This document shows, piece after piece, positions 15,501-20,159 of a stretch of DNA of 20,159 bases; positions within the stretch are counted from its first letter, which is position 1, and the number at the start of each line of letters is the position of its first letter. Made by a program: the position numbers and the translations under genes. A model generated the notes under the pieces. It was not told the origin of the DNA. It ran no database searches and was given only the letters and a program-made list of their open reading frames with translations. Origin of the DNA: QHWK01 sp035315685 (GTDB lineage Bacteria; Acidobacteriota; Vicinamibacteria; Vicinamibacterales; CAVVIG01); contig DATFXR010000143.1 in the NCBI GenBank assembly GCA_035315685.1, forward strand, positions 1-20,159, written 5' to 3'.

Positions 15501-18103
15501 TGCTCGGCGGCGACGGCGACGACATCCTGTTCGGCGGCAACGGCGACGACGTCATGAAGGGCGGTCCGGGCAACGACGCGATGGAGACCGGTCCGGGATT
15601 CGGCGCCGACCTGCTGATTGGCGGCGATGGCAACGACTTCATGCTCGGCGGCGACGACGGCAACGAGTTCTTCGGCGGCCCGGGCGACGACGTCGTGGTC
15701 GACGGCTCGATGCGCGCCGAAGCGATTCTCGGCGGCGACGGCGACGACTGGCTGTTCGACGGCGAAGGCCACGACGGCGGCATGTTCGGCGACGGCGGCA
15801 ACGTCTTCGACCTGCTCGCCGGCCTCAGCCCGGTCGGCGGCGACGACGTGATGGGCGGCGGCCCCGGGCAGGACAACCACTTCGGCGAAGGCGGCAACGA
15901 CGTCTTCGTGATGTCGGAAGGCTCGAACAAGTTCATGGGCGACTACGGCTTCGACTGGATCACCCTGCGCGGCTGGAACGCGCCGGAATTCGTCGAGCTC
16001 GGCCTGCTCGCGCTGCCGAACGTGCCGCTCAACTTCAACGACCTCCGCAACAAGTACCGTTTCGTGGACGGGGCGTCGGGCTGGAATCTCGACGATCACA
16101 TCGCCGGATCGAACGAAGTACTCTGCGAGCCTCCGGGTGAGATCGCCGAGTGTCTCGTGGTCGGCATGGAGTTGACGGCGGGAACGGCGCCGGTTCAGGT
16201 GCCGGCGGTTGGCGTTCCGGGCCAGAACAACTTCCGCGGCGGTTCGGGCGCGGCGAAGATCGCCGGGCTCACCGAGCTGATGGGGCCGACCGGGTTCAAC
16301 AAGGACCTCAACGACCCTGCTGTCGAGGGCGTCAAGGGCGTCGGCTTCATGGGCGGCGACATCCTGCTCGGCGGCAAGGGCAGCGACATCCTCGAAGGCA
16401 AGCTCGGCGATGACCTGATCGACGGCGACCGCTGGCTGAACGTCCAGCTGCGCGCCGTGCTCAACGACGGAACCATCAAGCTGGTCGACGATCCCACCGC
16501 TCTCCGTGACGATGTGTTCGCGGATCCGCAGCGGCTGAACCCGGGCAACATCTCGATCATCCGCAGCATCGTGACGCCGGCGGATACACCGCCTGCTGAC
16601 TGCGGGTCGACCCCCAACCCGCTCAATTGCGATACGGCGGTGTTTGCGTTCCCACGGGCCGACTACGTCATCACGCTCGACGGACCGCGCGTGATCGTGA
16701 CGCATGTGCCGGCTCGGGCCGCTGACGTTCCGTTCTCGGACGGCACTGACACGCTGCTCAACATCGAGCAGCTCACGTTCTCGGACGGGGTCACCATCCC
16801 GGTGCCGAAGCCGCTGAACACGGTGCCGAACGTCGTCGGCCTCGCCGAGGCTGCGGCGCGGGCCGCGATTACGGCGGCGGGCTTGCTGCCAGCCGCTACC
16901 GCCACGCTGGTCAACAGCGCGGCCGTGCACATCGGCCAGGTGGTCAGCACCGATCCACGTGCGGGCTTCACGCTGCCGCCGAACGGACTGGTGAGCCTCA
17001 CGCTCTCGCAGGGCACGATCGTGCCGCTGGTGACCGGTCTGCCGCTTGGCGATATCGGCGTGCACGCCACGGCGCTGAACGCCCTCGACGAGGCGGGTCT
17101 GGTGGGCGCTCCGATAACGTTCCAGAGCAGCGCCACGGTGCCGGCGAACACGGTCATCAGCCAGAGTATCGCGGCGACCACGACGGTTGACATCACGACC
17201 GCCGTCGGTCTCGTGGTCTCGAGCGGCCGTCCGCCGGTCACGGTTCCGAACATCGTGGGTCAGACGCAACTGGCCGCGTCGACGAACCTGGCCAACGCGG
17301 GCTTCACAGTCACGGCGACCTTCGCGGCGAGCACGACGACGCCGGCCGGCAACGTCATCAGCCAGACGCCGACAGGCGGCTCGAGTGCCGCGTTCGGCAG
17401 CGCGGTCGCCATCGTGGTCTCGCAAGGGGCGGCGCCGACGATCGCGACGGTCGTCACGCGCAACAACAACACGCAGAACACGGCGATCACCAGTCCGGCG
17501 TTCGCGGCGGCGGCGAACACGCTGCTGGTGGCGTTCATCTCGACTGATGGCCCGACGACGACCCCGGCAGTGAATCCGCCGGTGGCCCAGCGTCAGGAGG
17601 TCAACAGCATGAACAACAGCGGCACGCTGCTGACGTGGCAGCGGGCGACGGGAGTCAACGCCCAAGCGGGCGATACGGAGATCTGGTGGGCGGTCGTGCC
17701 GTCGACGCGGGCGTCGATCACCGTGACCAGCGTCCTCAAGTTCTCCGTAGTGGCGCAGCTGACCGTGGTCGGCTTCACCGGCGCACAGAACTCGCTCGTG
17801 GGGGCGGCGTCGGCGATCGCGAACAAGTCCACCGGCGTTGCTGGTGAGCCGTCGCTGACGATCACGACGACGAAGCCCAACTCGTGGGTGTTCGGTGTCG
17901 GCAACGATTGGGACAACCGGAAGACGCTGACCGCGAACTCCGGATCGACGATCGTCGCCCAGTCGTCAACCGCAATCACCGACTCGTTCTGGACGGTGCG
18001 TTCGGCTGGTCCGCAGCCGACGCCCGGACCGATCTCAATCGGTGTCACCGGTGTCGGAACCGATCGCTTCAACTTCGCGGCGATCGAAATCCGGCAGCCG
18101 TAA
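12563..18103 (+). CDS. Giant secreted animal-type heme peroxidase with RTX and PASTA repeats (copy 2)
   Basis: An 1846-residue paralog of the 4682-10207 gene, collinear over its whole length. ATG 12563 has GGAGGG 5 nt upstream. The signal peptide has a longer basic n-region (RRSRAAKRW, then AVAMMIGMALSPIM; cleavage near VQA-Q, residue 43). Peroxidase residues by the same alignment: Q221, D224, H225; R494 and E497; proximal H615; N713. RTX repeats fill about 946-1080, with a patch at 1264-1289. PASTA-type repeats are at about 1419-1485, 1486-1555 (degenerate) and 1557-1623, and the C-terminal module spans 1625-1846. Relative to copy 1 it lacks a short Pro/Ala segment near residue 160 and has an insertion near 643-668 (NPQSYNRAATDPQPVNGVSPG). 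The peroxidase and RTX parts are nearly identical to copy 1, while the first two PASTA-type repeats are clearly more diverged. All heme residues are kept, so both copies are probably active. Confidence 0.93.
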   Translation: MRVKSPFSCRRSRAAKRWAVAMMIGMALSPIMSLLFQQTVVQAQTAPVGAGFVIDANDLRFIYEQILVAQDHAAGGNLLGPGPNQVHDPQLPRGLRTVDGSFNNLVPTPGQHLFGAADRLFPRLLAPRFRTAQNGTSYAQIGGTVIDSEPRTISNLIVDQSPNNPSAQFAHDNPCGSGGFVCGDPAPPEPGDPTGSLFIPNITPDFGLSAPFNLMFTFFGQFFDHGLDLIPKSGGSVMIPLRADDPLFVPGAPTNFMVMTRGEIAAFSPGPDGQPGTADDVRESVNQTTPWVDQNQTYTSHPSHQVFLRQYVCAANPNSPVCGGAAGAPISDGKVLDGGHCAPRGTGFQGDEICNIGNWAEVKAQAAQKLGILLSDRDVLDVPLIATDPYGHFKPGPARGMPMMVRPGATPQTPIFVEGDPAAPVAVPADALRSGHAFLNDIAHNAVPLDAGNNLLPADTDSTICDFRATPSCQQPGTYDDELLNAHFVTGDGRGNENIALSMVHQLFHAEHNRIVSEVDHNINLPVGASGRNAFGFTQAEINAWHAVHGPSGWDYGERLFQAARFGTEMQYQHLVFEEFARKVQPLINPFLGGLTSFDPAIMAEFAHTVYRLGHSMLPEVLHRENATGPDTNIRLLNAFLNPQSYNRAATDPQPVNGVSPGSPAAGSLTAAQAAGSLINGLSKQVANELDEFVTSSVRNTLVGLPLDLPAINMARGRSEGIPGLNEARKQLYARTHDSALTPYNNWFEFGQGLRHQQSLVNFIAAYATVPAVQNATTVAAKRTAANSLLANNLFMFASTPAQAAAAGCSDATCGLDNVDFWVGGLAERQAAFGGLLGSTFNYVFEAQLEHLQDFDRFYYLQRLDGLNLVQSLEGNSFAELARRNSTSFGTMDVIFNTADLNFNPETPDGVLDPTDPNSAVIVTQPDGTKLFFDPLHTGKNIVYNGGDGNDRFKSDIGDDTLYGNGGNDRFDGNDGNDTLLGGDGDDILFGGNGDDVMKGGPGNDAMETGPGFGADLLIGGDGNDFMLGGDDGNEFFGGPGDDVVVDGSMRAEAILGGDGDDWLFDGEGHDGGMFGDGGNVFDLLAGLSPVGGDDVMGGGPGQDNHFGEGGNDVFVMSEGSNKFMGDYGFDWITLRGWNAPEFVELGLLALPNVPLNFNDLRNKYRFVDGASGWNLDDHIAGSNEVLCEPPGEIAECLVVGMELTAGTAPVQVPAVGVPGQNNFRGGSGAAKIAGLTELMGPTGFNKDLNDPAVEGVKGVGFMGGDILLGGKGSDILEGKLGDDLIDGDRWLNVQLRAVLNDGTIKLVDDPTALRDDVFADPQRLNPGNISIIRSIVTPADTPPADCGSTPNPLNCDTAVFAFPRADYVITLDGPRVIVTHVPARAADVPFSDGTDTLLNIEQLTFSDGVTIPVPKPLNTVPNVVGLAEAAARAAITAAGLLPAATATLVNSAAVHIGQVVSTDPRAGFTLPPNGLVSLTLSQGTIVPLVTGLPLGDIGVHATALNALDEAGLVGAPITFQSSATVPANTVISQSIAATTTVDITTAVGLVVSSGRPPVTVPNIVGQTQLAASTNLANAGFTVTATFAASTTTPAGNVISQTPTGGSSAAFGSAVAIVVSQGAAPTIATVVTRNNNTQNTAITSPAFAAAANTLLVAFISTDGPTTTPAVNPPVAQRQEVNSMNNSGTLLTWQRATGVNAQAGDTEIWWAVVPSTRASITVTSVLKFSVVAQLTVVGFTGAQNSLVGAASAIANKSTGVAGEPSLTITTTKPNSWVFGVGNDWDNRKTLTANSGSTIVAQSSTAITDSFWTVRSAGPQPTPGPISIGVTGVGTDRFNFAAIEIRQP

Positions 18104-18127
18104 CACTGATCGACTCGTCAGACCTGG

Positions 18128-18159
18128 GCCGGGCGTCCGCGAGGGCGCCCGGCTTTTTT
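18128..18159 (+). terminator. Intrinsic terminator of peroxidase 2
   Basis: The same hairpin as after peroxidase 1 (GCCGGGCGTCC, GCGA loop, GGGCGCCCGGC) followed by six T, 24 nt after the stop. It separates peroxidase 2 from the following cytochrome-type gene, which starts 48 nt further on, though read-through is possible. Confidence 0.9.
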
Positions 18160-18160
18160 A

Positions 18161-18188
18161 ATGGCCAATAGCTGATGGCTGATCGCTA
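18161..18188. repeat. Degenerate heptamer repeat after peroxidase 2
   Basis: Four imperfect units (ATGGCCA, ATAGCTG, ATGGCTG, ATCGCTA) follow the terminator T-tract. They are a decayed or independent version of the six-unit array after peroxidase 1. Confidence 0.6.
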
Positions 18189-18207
18189 ACGGAGGGGTAA
18201 GATACCC

Positions 18208-20159
18208 ATGGTGATCCGCATCCTGACGGCGATCGCATTCGTGCTGGCGGCCGCCGGAGGTCTGTCGGCGCAGTCGAAGGGCACCGTGGATTTCGTCCGC
18301 GACGTGCAGCCGATCTTCCGCGACCATTGCGTCGGTTGCCACGGGCCCGAGATGCAGATGAACGGCCTGCGTCTCGACCGCCGCGCCGACGCGATGCGCG
18401 GCAGCAGTCAGACATTGATTGGTCCCGGCAACGCCGCCGGCAGCAAGCTCTATCACCGGCTGACGGGCGCCGCCTTCGGCCAGCAGATGCCGCCGGGCCG
18501 CCCTCTGACCGCCGAGCAGATCGACACCATCAAGACGTGGATCGATGAAGGCGCCGAGTGGCCAGACGCTGCGTCCGGCGAACCGCCGTCGATGCCCGTC
18601 GATCCGGACGCCGCGCGGTTGATGGCGGCGATCCGCGACAACGATCCGGCGGCGATCGATGGCGTGCTGCGCACGACGCCGCGTGCCGCGACGCTGCGTG
18701 GATCCGGCGGCACGACGCCGTTGATGGCGGCCGCGCTCTACGGGGACGCTGCGCTCGTGCAGCGATTGCTCGCCGCCGGCGCCGATCCGAATGCGGCGAA
18801 CAGCGCCGGCGCCACGGCGTTGATGTGGGCGATCCCCGAGCGCGACTCGATGCAGCGCCTGCTCGACGCCGGCGCCGACGTCAACGCGCGGTCCGACGAT
18901 CGACGATCGCCAGTCGTCATCGCGAGCGGCATCGTCGGCGCGGCGCCGGCCCTGCGATTGCTGCTCGAGTACGGGGGCGACCCGTGGCCATGGCGCGCGA
19001 GCGACATGTCACCGCTGCGCGAAGCTGCGCGTGCCGGCGACGCGGACACGTTTCGGCTGCTACTCGACTACGGCCTCAGCCAGAAGAGCATTGGCGCGCC
19101 GCCCCTGACATTCGTGCGCACGAACTGTCCGACGTGCGCGCAGGCGATCGGCGCCGGTGGCGCGCTTTCACGGGTTCCGCCGGCGCCAGGCGCGGAGACG
19201 ACGGCGCCGCTCTACGATCCCGGGCGCCTGGCGCGACCAACTCCGATCGGCGAGACGCCCGCGACGCCCGCCGCGATCCGCGCCGCAGTCGAGCGTAGCC
19301 TTCCGCTGCTGCAGGACGTCGGCCTGACGTTCATCCGGCAGACCGGCTGCGTCTCGTGCCATCACAACAGCCTCGTCTCGATGGCGGTGGCCGCGGCACG
19401 CGCACATGGATTCGCCGTTAACGAAGCCGCTGCGCAGTCTCAGACCACACTCACGACTTCCTACCTCGAATCGTGGCGCGAGCGGACCGTACAGAACATC
19501 TTCATCGCCGGCCAGTCGGACACGATCAGCTATCTCCTGATCGGGCTCGGTGAGGACAAGTACGTCGGCGATCCAGCAACCGACGCACAGGCGATGTGGT
19601 TGAAGCGCCGCCAGTCGGCCGACGGTCATTGGCCGGTCACCGCGATTCGCCCGCCGATCGAATCGAACGACGTGACGGTCACCGCGATCTCGCTGCGCGC
19701 GCTTCAGCGGTTCGCGCCGCCGTCGCGGCGCGCCGAGTACGCCGCCGGCGTCGACCGTGCGCGCGACTGGCTCACAAGGGTCCGACCGCTGGACACCGAG
19801 CAGCGCGCGCTCCGATTGCTTGGCCTGTTCTGGGCTGGCGCATCGAAGGATCTGGTTGCCGCCGCCGCCCGTGATCTGCTCGCGACGCAACGAGACGAAG
19901 GCGGGTGGGCGCAGACGATGAACATGCCGAGCGACGCCTACGCGACCGGACAGGCGCTGGTCGCGCTGCAGGAGAGCGGTACGATTGCGCGCGACGCGCC
20001 CGCATTGCGCAAGGGCCTCGAGTACCTGCTGCGCACGCAGATCGACGACGGCTCGTGGGTCGTCGAAACCCGCGCGATCCCGATTCAGGCGTACTTCGAG
20101 AGCGGGTTTCCGTACGGCGTCAACCAGTGGATCTCTGCCGCCGCCACCGCCTGGGCTAC
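18208..20159 (+). CDS. Cytochrome c / ankyrin / cyclase-like toroid fusion protein (3' partial)
   Basis: ATG 18208 with GGAGGGG (18191-18197) upstream opens a frame without a stop up to the window edge (650 codons seen). Signal peptide at 1-21 (LTAIAFVLAAAGGLSA-Q). Residues 25-118 are a planctomycete-type cytochrome c domain: VDFVRDVQPIFRDHCVGCHGPE with C41, C44 and H45 for covalent heme, MPPGRPLTAEQIDTIKTWIDEGAEWP at the end, and M94 as possible sixth ligand. Residues about 133-290 are ankyrin repeats (TTPLMAAALYGDAALVQRLLAAGADPNA, then two or three weaker ones). A CPTC pair (307-310) follows. Residues about 355-650 look like a squalene-cyclase/prenyltransferase-type alpha-toroid with QW-like motifs (QSADGHWP, QRDEGGWA, QIDDGSWV), and it opens with a second heme motif (CVSCHH, C381/C384/H385). 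It is presumably a periplasmic electron-transfer or scaffold protein. The cyclase fold need not mean terpene chemistry. It probably ends shortly beyond the window. Confidence 0.85.
   Translation, partial: MVIRILTAIAFVLAAAGGLSAQSKGTVDFVRDVQPIFRDHCVGCHGPEMQMNGLRLDRRADAMRGSSQTLIGPGNAAGSKLYHRLTGAAFGQQMPPGRPLTAEQIDTIKTWIDEGAEWPDAASGEPPSMPVDPDAARLMAAIRDNDPAAIDGVLRTTPRAATLRGSGGTTPLMAAALYGDAALVQRLLAAGADPNAANSAGATALMWAIPERDSMQRLLDAGADVNARSDDRRSPVVIASGIVGAAPALRLLLEYGGDPWPWRASDMSPLREAARAGDADTFRLLLDYGLSQKSIGAPPLTFVRTNCPTCAQAIGAGGALSRVPPAPGAETTAPLYDPGRLARPTPIGETPATPAAIRAAVERSLPLLQDVGLTFIRQTGCVSCHHNSLVSMAVAAARAHGFAVNEAAAQSQTTLTTSYLESWRERTVQNIFIAGQSDTISYLLIGLGEDKYVGDPATDAQAMWLKRRQSADGHWPVTAIRPPIESNDVTVTAISLRALQRFAPPSRRAEYAAGVDRARDWLTRVRPLDTEQRALRLLGLFWAGASKDLVAAAARDLLATQRDEGGWAQTMNMPSDAYATGQALVALQESGTIARDAPALRKGLEYLLRTQIDDGSWVVETRAIPIQAYFESGFPYGVNQWISAAATAWA

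Noticed and set aside
14837..17665. Minus-strand ORF of 942 codons opposite peroxidase 2
   Set aside because: It is an antisense shadow caused by strong third-position GC. The repeated VVAVAAE pattern is the RTX GGDGDD repeat read backwards.
1..20159. tRNA, rRNA, insertion sequence, prophage or CRISPR array
   Set aside because: I found no cloverleaf, transposase motif, integrase, phage structural gene or regularly spaced repeat-spacer pattern.

Overview
The window is GC-rich throughout with strong third-position GC, which creates many long antisense ORF shadows. Three things suggest an environmental Acidobacteriota-type bacterium, possibly of the Vicinamibacteria kind: giant secreted heme peroxidases with RTX repeats, a planctomycete-type cytochrome c domain, and small exported proteins of a kind I associate with that group. 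This placement is an inference from gene content, not a match.

Layout. Minus strand, left edge: the first codons of a gene (31 to 1) lie 44 nt downstream of a secreted modular adhesin-like protein (2340 to 76). A divergent intergenic region follows. Then come a NarL/FixJ-type response regulator (2724-3431) and a small exported protein (3452-4129), 20 nt apart. The 4130-4681 gap is unusually structured: a nested hairpin, an imperfect tandem duplication of about 167 bp, repeated CACGGTTCCCCC-like boxes, two copies of an ECF-type promoter candidate (GGAATA-N17-CGACTA), and a small upstream ORF overlapping the next start codon. Downstream are two giant paralogous secreted peroxidases (4682-10207 and 12563-18103). 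Each has an animal-type heme peroxidase domain, RTX calcium-binding repeats, three PASTA or PASTA-like repeats and a C-terminal module, and each ends in the same terminator hairpin followed by a heptamer repeat. Between them lie an ECF sigma factor (about 10479-11153) and a low-density stretch with two small exported or membrane ORFs. One of these carries the same promoter and leader elements as peroxidase 1, followed by a look-alike signal segment. The window ends inside a large protein (18208 onward) joining a cytochrome c domain, ankyrin repeats and a squalene-cyclase-like toroid with a second CxxCH.

How the parts may work together (inference). The two peroxidases and the minus-strand adhesin share PASTA repeats and a module of about 200 residues that I do not recognise as a named domain, so they may act at the same cell-surface or matrix location. 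The ECF sigma factor between the peroxidases is a natural candidate for reading the GGAAT[A/G]-N17 promoter-like boxes upstream of peroxidase 1 and the small ORF. The multi-domain cytochrome protein next to peroxidase 2 may be a redox partner, but only adjacency supports this.
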